DNA from: Roseateles sp. XES5
GTDB lineage: Bacteria > Pseudomonadota > Alphaproteobacteria > Rhizobiales > Rhizobiaceae
Assembly: GCF_020535545.1 (NCBI RefSeq)
Contig: NZ_CP084752.1
Coordinates: 1,595,501 to 1,659,500, forward strand
Direction: 5' to 3'
DNA: 64,000 nt
Shown here: positions 16,378-27,761 of the stretch, one piece after another
Numbering within the stretch: the stretch's first letter is position 1
Layout of the letters: the number at the start of each line of letters is the position of its first letter
The notes under the pieces: generated by a model
What the model was told of the DNA's origin: nothing
Seen by the model: only the letters and a program-made list of their open reading frames with translations
The model's database searches: none
Position numbers and translations under genes: made by a program

Positions 16378-17072
16378 GGCACGACGAGATCGGCGACGGG
16401 GCCTTCGACATGCAGCCTTGCGCCGGTCATTGCCTGCAATTCGTCAAACGTCATGCCGGCGCGCGTCTCGCGCAGCACGAAACGACCGTCCGAGACGTCG
16501 ATGACGGCGTGACTGGTATAGATGCGGGTGATGCAGCCGACGCCGGTGAGCGGGAAGGTGCAGCGCTCGACCAGCTTGGGCTCGCCGTTCCTGGTGACGT
16601 GTTCGGTGATGACGACGACCTGCTTTGCGCCATGCACGAGATCCATCGCACCGCCGACGGCCGGTACGCCCTTGGCGCCGACGCGCCAGTTGGCAAGGTC
16701 GCCGTTCTGCGCCACCTGGTAGGCACCGAGGATGGCGACGTCGAGATGGCCGCCGCGCACCATGGCGAAGCTGTCGGCATGGTGGAAGAAGGCCGAGCCC
16801 GGCTTCAGCGTCACCGCCTTCTTGCCGGCATTGATCAGGTCCCAGTCCTCCTCGCCCGCCGGCGGGGCTTCGCCGAAATCGAGAATGCCGTTTTCCGTGT
16901 GGAAGATCGCCGCGCGTCCTTCCGGCTGGTAGCGGGCGACCATTTCGGGAAAGCCGATGCCGAGGTTCACATAGGCGCCGTCGGCGATGTCCTGCGCGGC
17001 GCGCCAGGCGATCTGGGCATTGGAGAGCTTGATGTCTTCGCGTGTATCGATCGGGCTTGCTGCGGGGCTCAT
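16368..17072 (-). CDS. pcaJ: 3-oxoadipate CoA-transferase subunit B
   Basis: A 234-residue beta subunit of family I CoA transferase. 'HTENGILDFG' carries the catalytic glutamate that forms the CoA thioester. 'GLGIGFPEMV'-like and 'GGHLDVAILGAYQV' motifs are standard. With PcaI it moves CoA from succinyl-CoA to 3-oxoadipate. The start at 17072 overlaps the pcaI stop by four bases (ATGA), so subunits are translationally coupled. Confidence 0.95.
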   Translation of the reverse strand: MSPAASPIDTREDIKLSNAQIAWRAAQDIADGAYVNLGIGFPEMVARYQPEGRAAIFHTENGILDFGEAPPAGEEDWDLINAGKKAVTLKPGSAFFHHADSFAMVRGGHLDVAILGAYQVAQNGDLANWRVGAKGVPAVGGAMDLVHGAKQVVVITEHVTRNGEPKLVERCTFPLTGVGCITRIYTSHAVIDVSDGRFVLRETRAGMTFDELQAMTGARLHVEGPVADLVVPEL

Positions 17073-17776
17073 GCGTAGGCCACTCCTGCGCGGATGAGGT
17101 CTTCTTCCTGCCTGGGGGCGGCGACCTCGACGAGACCGTCGACGAAGATGCCGGGCGTGATCACCTGTTCGGGATCGATGCCGCCGGGCGGCACCAGACG
17201 GCTGACCTGCACGATGGTCCGCGCCGCCGCCATGCACATCAACGGGCTGAAATTGCGGGCGGCCTTGTTATAGGTGAGGTTGCCATGCGTATCGCCCGTC
17301 CGGGCCTTGATGAGGGCGACATCGGCCTTCAGCCAGCGTTCCTGCACATACATGCGCCCATCGAATTCGGCGACCGGCTTGCCCTCCGCCAGCTCCGTGC
17401 CGAAACCCGTCGGGGTGTAGAAGGCGGGAATGCCGGCGCCGCCGGCGCGGATGCGCTCGGCGAGCGTGCCCTGCGGCACCAGTTCCAGCTCGATTTCACC
17501 GGCCAGGTATTTTTCCGTGAAGGCGCGCGGATCGGAGGAGCGCGGGAAGGAGCAGATCATCTTGCGCACCATGCCGGCATCGATCATCGCGGCGATGCCG
17601 ATACGGCCATTGCCGGCATTGTTGTTGATGACGGTAAGGTCCCTTACCCCCGTGTCGATGAGCGCGTGGATCAGTTCTATCGGCGCACCGGAACCGCCGA
17701 AACCGCCGATCATAACCGTCGCGCCGTCGCCGATGCCGGACACGGCCTCCGCCAGACTTGAGATGCTCTTGTCCAT
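17069..17776 (-). CDS. pcaI: 3-oxoadipate CoA-transferase subunit A
   Basis: A 235-residue alpha subunit with the CoA-transferase signature 'GATVMIGGFGGSGAPIELIH' near the N-terminus and 'VINNNAGNGRIG'. The ATG at 17776 has GGGAG upstream. It is the first gene of pcaIJF. The divergent gene is the IclR regulator pcaR, and a 12-base inverted repeat at 17832-17876 lies about 55-100 bases upstream. Confidence 0.95.
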   Translation of the reverse strand: MDKSISSLAEAVSGIGDGATVMIGGFGGSGAPIELIHALIDTGVRDLTVINNNAGNGRIGIAAMIDAGMVRKMICSFPRSSDPRAFTEKYLAGEIELELVPQGTLAERIRAGGAGIPAFYTPTGFGTELAEGKPVAEFDGRMYVQERWLKADVALIKARTGDTHGNLTYNKAARNFSPLMCMAAARTIVQVSRLVPPGGIDPEQVITPGIFVDGLVEVAAPRQEEDLIRAGVAYA

Positions 17777-17831
17777 GCCAATCTCCCGATGTCGGCAAGA
17801 GAGGTAAATCCGAAGGGGAAAAGCGGCAATC

Positions 17832-17876
17832 CATTTTGTGCGTTATTTGACATTTGTTCAATATACGCACAAAATG
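17832..17876. promoter_or_regulatory. Candidate PcaR operator with symmetric divergent promoters
   Basis: CATTTTGTGCGT at 17832-17843 and ACGCACAAAATG at 17865-17876 are perfect 12-base inverted repeats 21 bases apart. Between and over them lie TTGACA (17847-17852, plus strand), with CAAAAT 17 bases on, and on the minus strand TTGAAC with CAAAAT 17 bases on. The arms therefore overlap both potential -10 elements, which suits coordinated control of pcaIJF and pcaR. Confidence 0.6.
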
Positions 17877-17921
17877 AGGGGGAGCGAGATGGTTTTGAAT
17901 GCGACCTCGGCCCCTCTTCAC

Positions 17922-18000
17922 CGTCATCCTCGGCCTTAGGGCCGAGGATCCAAGCGACACCCACAGAGTGTGGATGCTCGGATCAAGCCTGAGCATGACG
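17922..18000. repeat. Palindromic 'CGTCATCCTCGG' repeat
   Basis: Starts CGTCATCCTCGGC and ends GAGCATGACG. It has an inner hairpin ATCCTCGGC-CTTAGG-GCCGAGGAT (17926-17949) and a second weaker one around 17973-17995. This is a common type of dispersed repeat in Rhizobiales. It lies in the pcaR leader, 33 bases before the start codon, and could affect its expression. Confidence 0.6.
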
Positions 18001-18032
18001 GAGGAAAGGTCGCGATCGGAAAGGGACGGAAG

Positions 18033-18788
18033 ATGCGGGAAACGGACTTCATCGGCGGCTTCGCCAAGGGCCTCCGGGTCATCGAGGCCTTCGGCGAGAC
18101 GAATCCGCGCCTCACCATCACCGATGTCTCCAGGGAGACCGGCCTCGACCGGGCAACGGCACGGCGCTGCCTGCTGACGCTCGCCGAACTCGGCTATGCC
18201 ACCTATGACGGCAAGTTCTTCGCGCTGACGCCGAAGATCCTCCGGCTCGGTCATGCCTATCTCTCGGCAACGCCGCTGCCGGGGCTGGTGCAGCCCCATC
18301 TCGACCGGCTGTCGGAGGCGGTGGGGCAGAGCGCTTCGGTCTCCGTGCTCGACGGCACCGAGATCGTCTATGTCGCCCGCGCGGCGCAGAGGCGAGTGAT
18401 GTCGATCAGCCTGATGCCGGGCTCCCGCCTGCCGGCCTATTGCGCCTCGATGGGACGCGTGCTGCTGGCGGCCTTGCCGGACGCCGAAGCGCGCGCCATC
18501 CTCGAGGCGTCCGACCTTCAAGCGAACACGCCCTTCACCAAGACCGAGCCCGATGCCCTGCTGGCGGAGCTTTCCCGTGTGCGCGGGCAGGGCTACGCGC
18601 TGATCGACCAGGAACTGGAACTCGGCCTGCGCTCCATCGCCGTGCCGCTGGAGAATGCGCGTGGGCGGATCGTCGCGGCACTCAATATCGGCGCGCCCGC
18701 CGCCCATGCGGAGGCCGAGGAGATGGTGGCGCGCTATCTCCCGGCCATGCGCGCCGTGCAGGCGGCGCTACGGCCAGTGCTGAGCTGA
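18033..18788 (+). CDS. pcaR: IclR-family regulator of the beta-ketoadipate pathway
   Basis: A 251-residue regulator. The N-terminal winged helix ('RLTITDVSRETGLDRATARR') is followed by an IclR effector domain ('YVARAAQRRVMSISLMPGSR', 'MGRVLLAALP', 'IDQELELGLRSIAVPL'). It is divergent from pcaIJF and resembles PcaR/PcaU/PobR-type IclR proteins, which activate on binding 3-oxoadipate or protocatechuate. The ATG at 18033 has GGACGGAAG before it; an upstream in-frame ATG at 17970 falls in the repeat and is unlikely. Confidence 0.87.
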   Translation: MRETDFIGGFAKGLRVIEAFGETNPRLTITDVSRETGLDRATARRCLLTLAELGYATYDGKFFALTPKILRLGHAYLSATPLPGLVQPHLDRLSEAVGQSASVSVLDGTEIVYVARAAQRRVMSISLMPGSRLPAYCASMGRVLLAALPDAEARAILEASDLQANTPFTKTEPDALLAELSRVRGQGYALIDQELELGLRSIAVPLENARGRIVAALNIGAPAAHAEAEEMVARYLPAMRAVQAALRPVLS

Positions 18789-18848
18789 TCGATCCTTGAC
18801 AAGCCGCAAGCCGCGACCCCACCTTTTGCGTTGCAACAGGAGGCCGCC

Positions 18849-19483
18849 ATGCGCGAGGACGAAAGCAAGCTCACCCGCACCAAGCGCCGTTGGGCGGACG
18901 AGGGGAAGTTCCTGACAGGCCGCATCACCCGGCCGGAAACCGACCGCCTGCCGCCCGGCCAGCATCTCGTGAAGGACTGGCCGGTGCTCGATCTCGGCCA
19001 GCAACCGGTGATCCGCCCGGAAACCTGGCGTCTGGACGTGAAGGGCGGGGCGGAAAACCCCTCCTCCTTCGGCTGGGCGGATTTCCTCGCCTTGCCACAG
19101 AGCCAGAAACGCTCCGACATCCATTGCGTGACCACCTGGTCGCGCTACGACAACCGCTGGGAAGGCGTTACGACCCGCGATCTTCTCGACGTCGTGATGC
19201 CGCGCGCCGAGGCCGCTTTCGTCATGCTGACGAGCTATGACGGCTATACGACCAACCTGCCGCTGGCCGACTTCGCCGCCGAAGACGCCATTCTCGCCAC
19301 CCACTGGGAGGGCCAGCCGCTCTCGGTCGCCCATGGCGGACCGATGCGGCTCGTCGTGCCGCATCTCTATTTCTGGAAAAGCGCCAAGTGGCTGACGCGC
19401 ATCGATTTCCTGCCCGGCGACCAGGCGGGGTTCTGGGAGCGCAACGGCTATCACATGCGCGGCGACCCCTGGGCGGAGGAGCG

Positions 19484-19499
<16 letters not shown>
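18849..19499 (+). CDS. Sulfite oxidase-like molybdopterin oxidoreductase
   Basis: A 216-residue single-domain protein with the sulfite-oxidase/YedY molybdopterin fold. 'SDIHCVTTWSRYDN' contains Cys93, the expected molybdenum ligand. 'GPMRLVVPHLYFWKSAKWL' is the conserved C-terminal core. It has no Tat signal, so it is probably cytoplasmic, and no haem-binding partner is adjacent. The substrate is unknown. The start at 18849 has CAGGAGG upstream. It lies between pcaR and pobR and overlaps pobR by 16 bases at the 3' ends; involvement in aromatic metabolism is not shown. Confidence 0.85.
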
Positions 19500-22512
<3,013 letters not shown>

Positions 22513-22542
22513 GAGCCTTCGTAGCGGAGGGGCGGCGGGCGC

Positions 22543-23466
22543 TCAAGCCGCGGGCGCGACCTTGCCGGCGACCTCGCGGATCGTCTGCATGAGGATGGCG
22601 AGCGGCATCGACGGCACGGCGTCGGCGCGCATGGTAAGACCGACGGGGCCTTTCGTGCCGCCGGTGTCGATGGGCAGCGCAGCAAGCTTGCCCTCGGCGA
22701 TATCGGCCGCAACCACCCCTTCGGAGATGATCCAGATCGCATCGCTCTCGCGCACGAAGGCGCGGCCGAAGGCATCGGAAACCGTGTCGATCTGGTTCGG
22801 CAGGCCGGCAATGCCGTTGGCGATGAGGAAGCTTTCGACGAAGGGACGGATGATCGAGCCGCGTGTCGGCATCAGCACCGGATAGGCGTCGAGCCCGGCA
22901 AAGGCCGCGCCGGCGGCCAGCAACGGATGGTCGGCGCGCACGCAGAACACCACCCTCTCCGAATAGAGATGCTCGAAGGAGAAGCCGGTCATCTTCTCCG
23001 GCGCGGCGAGGCGGCCGACGACGAGGTCGAGGTCGCCGACGCGCAACTGCTCGAGCAGCACGGCATTCTCGCCGGTAACGATTTTTATGCGTGCGCCCGT
23101 GCCGGCTGCCAGGAACAGGCGCATCGCCTGCGGCATGATGCGCGTGGAGGCGGTGGGCAGCGCGCCGATGCGCACCGGCACCGCATCGCCCGACAGCGTT
23201 TGCGAGACGGAATCGAAACCCTGGCGCAGCGCCGTCAGCGCCGCCCCGGCATGCTTCAGAAAGACCTCGCCGGTGCGGGTGATCTTGATGCCGCGGCCGT
23301 CGCGTTCGAAGACGGCGATACCCAGAACCTCCTCCAGCTCGCGGATCGTCTTGGTCACGGCGGGCTGGCTGACATGGAGAAGCTCGGCCGCCTTCATGAC
23401 GCTCTTCTGACGCGCCACCTCGACAAAGGTCTGGAGATGGCGGAACTTGATGCGGCTGTCGATCAT
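22543..23466 (-). CDS. pcaQ: LysR-type activator of the pcaDCHGB operon
   Basis: A 307-residue LysR regulator beginning 'MIDSRIKFRHLQTFVEVARQ', as in PcaQ of Agrobacterium and Sinorhizobium. The helix-turn-helix is at about residues 20-45 ('SVMKAAELLHVSQPAVTKTI') and the inducer domain follows ('LRVGDLDLVVGRLA'). It activates pcaDCHGB with 3-carboxymuconolactone-type inducers. I preferred the ATG at 23466 over 23475 because the latter falls inside the PcaQ box. It is divergent from pcaD. Confidence 0.93.
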   Translation of the reverse strand: MIDSRIKFRHLQTFVEVARQKSVMKAAELLHVSQPAVTKTIRELEEVLGIAVFERDGRGIKITRTGEVFLKHAGAALTALRQGFDSVSQTLSGDAVPVRIGALPTASTRIMPQAMRLFLAAGTGARIKIVTGENAVLLEQLRVGDLDLVVGRLAAPEKMTGFSFEHLYSERVVFCVRADHPLLAAGAAFAGLDAYPVLMPTRGSIIRPFVESFLIANGIAGLPNQIDTVSDAFGRAFVRESDAIWIISEGVVAADIAEGKLAALPIDTGGTKGPVGLTMRADAVPSMPLAILMQTIREVAGKVAPAA

Positions 23467-23473
23467 GGGTTTC

Positions 23474-23489
23474 ATAACCCTCAAGTTAA
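23474..23489. promoter_or_regulatory. PcaQ binding site
   Basis: ATAACC-CTCA-AGTTAA differs by one base from the PcaQ consensus reported for Sinorhizobium meliloti (ATAACC-N4-GGTTAA). It lies eight bases upstream of the pcaQ start and 73 bases before pcaD, suiting activation of pcaD and autorepression. Confidence 0.7.
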
Positions 23490-23561
23490 TGAAATGGCGC
23501 AAAATATCATTTTACCTAACCAGATCAACAGGCCATTCTGCAGGAACGAGAGGAACGCCCC

Positions 23562-24374
23562 GTGCAATTCGCCACCGTCAACGACGTCATCCTGCATCAC
23601 CAATTGATCGGCGGCCCCGCCGGCCGGCCCGTCATCGTCTTCGCCAATTCGCTCGGCACCGATTTCCGCATCTGGCGCGACGTGGTGGTGCGCCTTGCCG
23701 GCGATTTCCCCATCATCACCTACGACAAGCGCGGCCATGGCCTGTCCGATCTCGGCCAGGTGCCCTATTCCATCGACGACCATGTGCTGGACCTTGCCGC
23801 CCTGCTCGACCGGCTCGCCGTCCGAGACGCGGTGATCTGCGGCCTCTCCGTCGGCGGGATGATCGCACAGGGGCTGGCTGCCAGGCGCCCGGACCTCGTG
23901 AAGGGCCTTGTCCTGTGCGACACCGCGCACAAGATCGGTACGGCCGACATGTGGAACGCCCGCATCGAAAGCATCGAGACGAAGGGTATCGAGAGCCTTG
24001 TCGACGCTGTCATGGCGCGCTGGTTCACCCCGGCCTTCCGCCGCCCGGAGAACGCCGCCTATCACGGCTACCGCAACATGCTGACGCGCCAATCCGCGGT
24101 CGGCTATGCCGCGACCTGTGCGGCGCTGCGCGACGCCGATCTCACCGAATCCACCCGCCGCCTCGCCGTGCCGACGCTTTGCGTCGTCGGCGACCAGGAC
24201 GGCTCGACCCCGCCCGATGTCGTGCTTTCCATGGCCAAGCTGATTGCCGGTGCGCGCTACGAGGTCATCAAGGACGCCGGGCACATTCCCTGCGTCGAGC
24301 AGCCGGAGATCCTGAGCGAGATGATCCGCGCCTTCATCGACACCCTTCCTGCCGGAGACACGCCGCATGGCTGA
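23562..24374 (+). CDS. pcaD: 3-oxoadipate enol-lactonase
   Basis: A 270-residue alpha/beta hydrolase that opens 3-oxoadipate enol-lactone to 3-oxoadipate. The nucleophile is in 'CGLSVGGMIAQ', the acid is probably the Asp in 'VVGDQDGSTPP', and the His is in 'KDAGHIPCVEQP'. 'YDKRGHGLSDLG' and 'NSLGTDFRIW' are typical of PcaD. The start is a GTG at 23562 with GAGAGG upstream. It is the first gene of pcaDCHGB and overlaps pcaC by eight bases. Confidence 0.95.
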   Translation: MQFATVNDVILHHQLIGGPAGRPVIVFANSLGTDFRIWRDVVVRLAGDFPIITYDKRGHGLSDLGQVPYSIDDHVLDLAALLDRLAVRDAVICGLSVGGMIAQGLAARRPDLVKGLVLCDTAHKIGTADMWNARIESIETKGIESLVDAVMARWFTPAFRRPENAAYHGYRNMLTRQSAVGYAATCAALRDADLTESTRRLAVPTLCVVGDQDGSTPPDVVLSMAKLIAGARYEVIKDAGHIPCVEQPEILSEMIRAFIDTLPAGDTPHG

Positions 24375-24771
24375 TGCCGCCACATCATCGGAACGCTACC
24401 GGCAGGGCATGGCGACCCGCCGCTCGGTGCTGGGTGAGGCCCATGTCGAGCGCGCCACCGCTGCCGCCACGACCTTCGACCAGCCGTTCCAGGAGCTGAT
24501 CACCGAAGGCGCCTGGGGCACGGTCTGGTCGCGGCCGGGCTGGACGAAACGCGAGCGCTCGATGGTGACGATCGCGCTGCTCGCCGCCCTCGGCCATGAC
24601 GAAGAGGTGGCGATGCATGTGCGGGCGACCGCCAATACCGGCGCGAGCCGCGAGGACATCGCCGAGGCGCTGCTGCATGTGGCGATCTATGCCGGCGTGC
24701 CGGCCGCCAATCGGGCGATCAAGGTCGCCAAGCAGGTCTTTGCGGACATGGATGCGGAAACGGCGGCTTGA
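24367..24771 (+). CDS. pcaC: 4-carboxymuconolactone decarboxylase
   Basis: A 134-residue all-helical protein of the AhpD-like/CMD family ('[20 protein letters not shown]', '[20 protein letters not shown]' with the conserved His). It decarboxylates 4-carboxymuconolactone to the enol-lactone used by PcaD. It is separate from pcaD here (not the fused PcaCD seen in some genera), but the genes overlap by eight bases. Confidence 0.95.
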   Translation: MADAATSSERYRQGMATRRSVLGEAHVERATAAATTFDQPFQELITEGAWGTVWSRPGWTKRERSMVTIALLAALGHDEEVAMHVRATANTGASREDIAEALLHVAIYAGVPAANRAIKVAKQVFADMDAETAA

Positions 24772-24778
24772 GGCGGAT

Positions 24779-25528
24779 ATGACGGATCTTTCCAACAAGA
24801 AGCCCGAGACGGGCGCCTTCTTCTCGCGCGACCGGCTCTGGCACCCGCCGGGCCTGACCCCCGGTTACAAGACCTCCGTGCTGCGCTCACCGCAGAAGGC
24901 TTTGCTCTCGCTCGACGGCACGATCTCGGAGATCACCGGCCCGGTTTTCGGCCATTCCATGCTGGGCGAGCTCGACAACGACCTGATCCACAATTTCGCC
25001 CGTCCCGGCGAGAGCGCCATCGGCGAACGCATCATCGTGCACGGACGGGTGCTCGACGAGCGGGCGCGGCCGGTGCCCGGCGCGCTCCTGGAATTCTGGC
25101 AGGCCAATGCCGGCGGGCGCTATCGCCACAAGAAGGAAAGCTACCTCGCCCCGCTCGATCCCAATTTCGGCGGCTGCGGGCGCACCATCACCGATGCGGA
25201 CGGCCACTATGCCTTCCGCACCGTCAAGCCCGGCCCCTACCCCTGGCCGAACGGCGTCAACGACTGGCGGCCGGCGCATATCCATTTCTCCGTCTTCGGC
25301 CACGGCTTTGCCCAGCGGCTGATCACGCAGATGTATTTCGAAGGCGACCCGATGATCTGGAAGTGTCCCATCGTGCAGACGATCCCCGACAAAGCGGCGG
25401 TGGAGCAGCTCGTGGCGGCGCTCGACTGGGGCAACACGATCCCCATGGATGCGCGCGCCTACAAGTTCGACATCGTGCTGCGCGGCCGCCGCTCGACGTT
25501 GTTCGAGAACCGGATGGAGGGCAACTGA
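24779..25528 (+). CDS. pcaH: Protocatechuate 3,4-dioxygenase beta subunit
   Basis: A 249-residue catalytic subunit of the non-haem Fe(III) intradiol dioxygenase that cleaves protocatechuate to 3-carboxymuconate. The iron ligands are Tyr115 ('GRYRHKK'), Tyr154 ('PGPYPW'), His167 and His169 ('PAHIHFS'). Their spacing (39 and 13 residues) equals that in the Pseudomonas putida enzyme. The ATG at 24779 follows GAGGCGG, seven bases after pcaC. Its stop overlaps the pcaG start. Confidence 0.97.
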   Translation: MTDLSNKKPETGAFFSRDRLWHPPGLTPGYKTSVLRSPQKALLSLDGTISEITGPVFGHSMLGELDNDLIHNFARPGESAIGERIIVHGRVLDERARPVPGALLEFWQANAGGRYRHKKESYLAPLDPNFGGCGRTITDADGHYAFRTVKPGPYPWPNGVNDWRPAHIHFSVFGHGFAQRLITQMYFEGDPMIWKCPIVQTIPDKAAVEQLVAALDWGNTIPMDARAYKFDIVLRGRRSTLFENRMEGN

Positions 25529-26142
25529 TGGTGCAGCCGCTCGGATACCTCAAGGAAAGCCCCTCGCAGACCGCGGGGCCCTATGTCCATATCGGCCTGA
25601 CGCCCAACCACGCCGGCATTGCCGGCGTCTATGACGGCGACCTCGGCGCGGCGATGGTGAACGAGAAGACGCTCGGCCGGCGCATCACCATTACCGGTCG
25701 CGTGCTCGACGGCACCGGCACGCCGCTGAAGGATGCCCTGATCGAGATCTGGCAGGCGGACGCCGCCGGCCTCTACAACAGTCCTTCGGAACTGCGCGGC
25801 AGCGCCGATCCGAACTTTCCCGGCTGGGGGCGCTCCGCCACCCATGGCGAAACCGGCGAATACCGCTTCGAGACGATCAAACCCGGCCGGGTGCCCTTCC
25901 GCGACGGCCGGCCGATGGCGCCGCATATCTCCTTCTGGATCGTCGCCCGCGGCATCAATCTCGGTCTCAACACGCGAATGTATTTCGGCGACGAAGCAGC
26001 GGCCAATGCCGAGGATCCGGTGCTGGCGCGCATCGAACACCGCGTGCGCGTGCCGACGCTGATCGCGCCGATGGACGGCGATGCCTACCGCTTCGACATC
26101 CACCTGCAGGGCGAGAAGGAAACGGTGTTCTTCGATATTTGA
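25528..26142 (+). CDS. pcaG: Protocatechuate 3,4-dioxygenase alpha subunit
   Basis: A 204-residue subunit with the same beta-sandwich as PcaH but without its iron ligands, as is normal for alpha subunits ('SPSQTAGPYVHIGLTPNHAG', 'DALIEIWQADAAGLY', 'MAPHISFWIVARGIN'). It completes the active-site pocket. It starts by a one-base overlap (TGATG) with the pcaH stop. A gap of 111 bases separates it from pcaB. Confidence 0.96.
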   Translation: MVQPLGYLKESPSQTAGPYVHIGLTPNHAGIAGVYDGDLGAAMVNEKTLGRRITITGRVLDGTGTPLKDALIEIWQADAAGLYNSPSELRGSADPNFPGWGRSATHGETGEYRFETIKPGRVPFRDGRPMAPHISFWIVARGINLGLNTRMYFGDEAAANAEDPVLARIEHRVRVPTLIAPMDGDAYRFDIHLQGEKETVFFDI

Positions 26143-26253
26143 GGCGGTAGGGCCAGGGATGGCCTATAGTAAATCGCCCGCCCGGGGCGTGGATCCTCGG
26201 CCCGGGCCCGGGAATTCCTTGCAGACCGACCGCCCATCCGGAAAGAGCGCTCC

Positions 26254-27309
26254 ATGACCGTCTCGCCCTTCGATCATCCCTATCTCTCCGGCCTTCTCGG
26301 CGATGAGGAGGTGGCGTCGCTGTTTTCCGCGGCGGCGGAGCTGGAAGCCATGCTGGCCTTCGAGGTGGCGCTGGCGAAAGCCGAGGCTGCGGCGGGCATC
26401 ATTTCGACCGAGGCCGCGCAAGCCATCGAAAGCGCCGCGCATCGTTTCTCGCCGGATGTCGCAGCGCTTCGCGCGGCAACCGCGCGGGACGGGGTCGTGG
26501 TGCCCGAGCTTGTGCGGCAACTGCGGGCCGCCGTCGGCGAGCCGCACGCAAGGCACCTGCATTTCGGGGCCACCAGCCAGGATGTCATCGACTGCGGCCT
26601 GATGCTGCGCCTGTTGCGTGTCCTCCCCCTGCTGGAAGACCGGATGGATGGATTGATCGGCACGCTCGCCGCACGCTCGGCGACATCAGGCACGCGTGCC
26701 CTGATGGCGCGCACGCGCATGCAGGCGGCAATTCCCATCACGGTGGCCGACCGCCTGCAATCCTGGCGCCTGCCGTTGGAGCGTGTTGCCGAACGGCTTC
26801 AGATCTTCACCTTGGAGGGCTTGGCCGTGCAATTCGGGGGCGCGGCGGGCACGCTGGAGAAACTTGGCGACAAGGGATTTGTCGTGCGCGCGGCACTCGC
26901 CGACGCGCTCGGACTTGCCGACGCACCGCAATGGCACAGCCAGCGCGACCGCATGCTGGACCTTGCCGGCCTGTTCGCCGCCATCACGGGCAGCCTCGGC
27001 AAGATCGGGCAGGACATCGCCCTGATGGCCGATCGCGGCGACGAAATCGTGCTCGCCGGCGGCGGCGCGTCCTCGGCCATGCCGCACAAGCAGAACCCGG
27101 TCGCCGCCGAAATGCTGGTGACGCTCGCGCGCTTCAACGCGGCGCAGCTCGGCGGGATGGCGCAGGCGATGGTGCACGAGCAGGAGCGCTCCGGCGCGGC
27201 CTGGACGCTGGAATGGCTGATCCTGCCGCAGATGGCGGTCGCCTGCGGCGCGGCCCTGCGGCGCGCCGACACCCTGTTTTCATCCATAGAAGAGATGGGA
27301 ACAGAGTGA
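26254..27309 (+). CDS. pcaB: 3-carboxy-cis,cis-muconate cycloisomerase
   Basis: A 351-residue member of the fumarase/aspartase superfamily. It has 'HARHLHFGATSQDVIDCGLM' (conserved region 2), 'RTRMQAAIPITVADRLQSW' and the signature loop 'GGGASSAMPHKQNPVAAEM'. It cyclises 3-carboxymuconate to 4-carboxymuconolactone. It is shorter than the roughly 450-residue pseudomonad enzymes, as is usual in Rhizobiaceae. It is the last gene of the operon. Confidence 0.95.
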   Translation: MTVSPFDHPYLSGLLGDEEVASLFSAAAELEAMLAFEVALAKAEAAAGIISTEAAQAIESAAHRFSPDVAALRAATARDGVVVPELVRQLRAAVGEPHARHLHFGATSQDVIDCGLMLRLLRVLPLLEDRMDGLIGTLAARSATSGTRALMARTRMQAAIPITVADRLQSWRLPLERVAERLQIFTLEGLAVQFGGAAGTLEKLGDKGFVVRAALADALGLADAPQWHSQRDRMLDLAGLFAAITGSLGKIGQDIALMADRGDEIVLAGGGASSAMPHKQNPVAAEMLVTLARFNAAQLGGMAQAMVHEQERSGAAWTLEWLILPQMAVACGAALRRADTLFSSIEEMGTE

Positions 27310-27320
27310 AATCCGGCTCA

Positions 27321-27397
27321 CCGGAAATGCTCTATCTTATTGTTTTTACCGTATCATCCTACGCCGAAGCGATCCCGCTTCGGCTGGAAATGCTCTA
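27321..27397. repeat. Rhizobial palindromic repeat downstream of pcaB
   Basis: GGAAATGCTCTA occurs twice in direct orientation (27323-27334 and 27386-27397). It flanks an AT-rich run and the hairpin CCGAAGC-GATCCC-GCTTCGG (27364-27383). The left half resembles the element at 16270-16377. It is probably a dispersed intergenic repeat that also terminates the pca transcript. Confidence 0.65.
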
Positions 27398-27494
27398 GCC
27401 TGTTCCCTCTGGAACAGCGGCGATGGGGCCGATGTGAGACCTTCTGATCACCGGATGAGAGAGGCTCATCCTTCAAGAGATCAGGAGAGACCCC

Positions 27495-27671
27495 ATGCGC
27501 AAGTTCATCGTTTCCGCCACCATCGCCCTCGTCGCCGCCGTTTCCTTCGCCGCCCCCTCGCAGGCCGGCTACTACAGCTACGGCTACAAGCCGCATTGCT
27601 TCATCAAGAAGGTGAAGTCCTACGACTACTACGGCAATGTCATCATCAAGAAGATCAAGGTCTGCAAGTAA
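27495..27671 (+). CDS. Small secreted Tyr/Lys-rich protein
   Basis: A 58-residue protein with a clear signal peptide ('FIVSATIALVAAVSFAAPSQA', cleavage after about residue 24). This leaves a mature peptide of about 34 residues rich in Tyr and Lys, with two Cys that could pair. I know no family for it. TCAGGAGAG lies eight bases before the ATG, and a textbook terminator follows 30 bases after the stop. It is flanked by other transcripts and so is probably monocistronic. Confidence 0.7.
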   Translation: MRKFIVSATIALVAAVSFAAPSQAGYYSYGYKPHCFIKKVKSYDYYGNVIIKKIKVCK

Positions 27672-27699
27672 GCGTTACGCCGACTGACCTCCCCGAAGG

Positions 27700-27732
27700 C
27701 CCGGATGTCCCCTGCATCCGGGTCTTTCGTTT
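27700..27732 (+). terminator. Intrinsic terminator of the small secreted protein gene
   Basis: CCCGGATG-TCCCCTG-CATCCGGG followed by TCTTTCGTTTG: an 8-base stem, a 7-base loop and a T-rich tail. Confidence 0.8.
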
Positions 27733-27761
27733 GCGCGGAGCCGTGTGGATGGATCCTGGGC

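Noticed and set aside
26191..26217. Stretch with BamHI, SmaI, ApaI, SmaI and EcoRI sites in a row between pcaG and pcaB, like a cloning polylinker.
   Set aside because: The flanks are continuous natural pca sequence, and GGATCCTCGG is also the core of a rhizobial repeat seen at 17922-18000, so a repeat remnant in GC-rich DNA explains it better than vector sequence.
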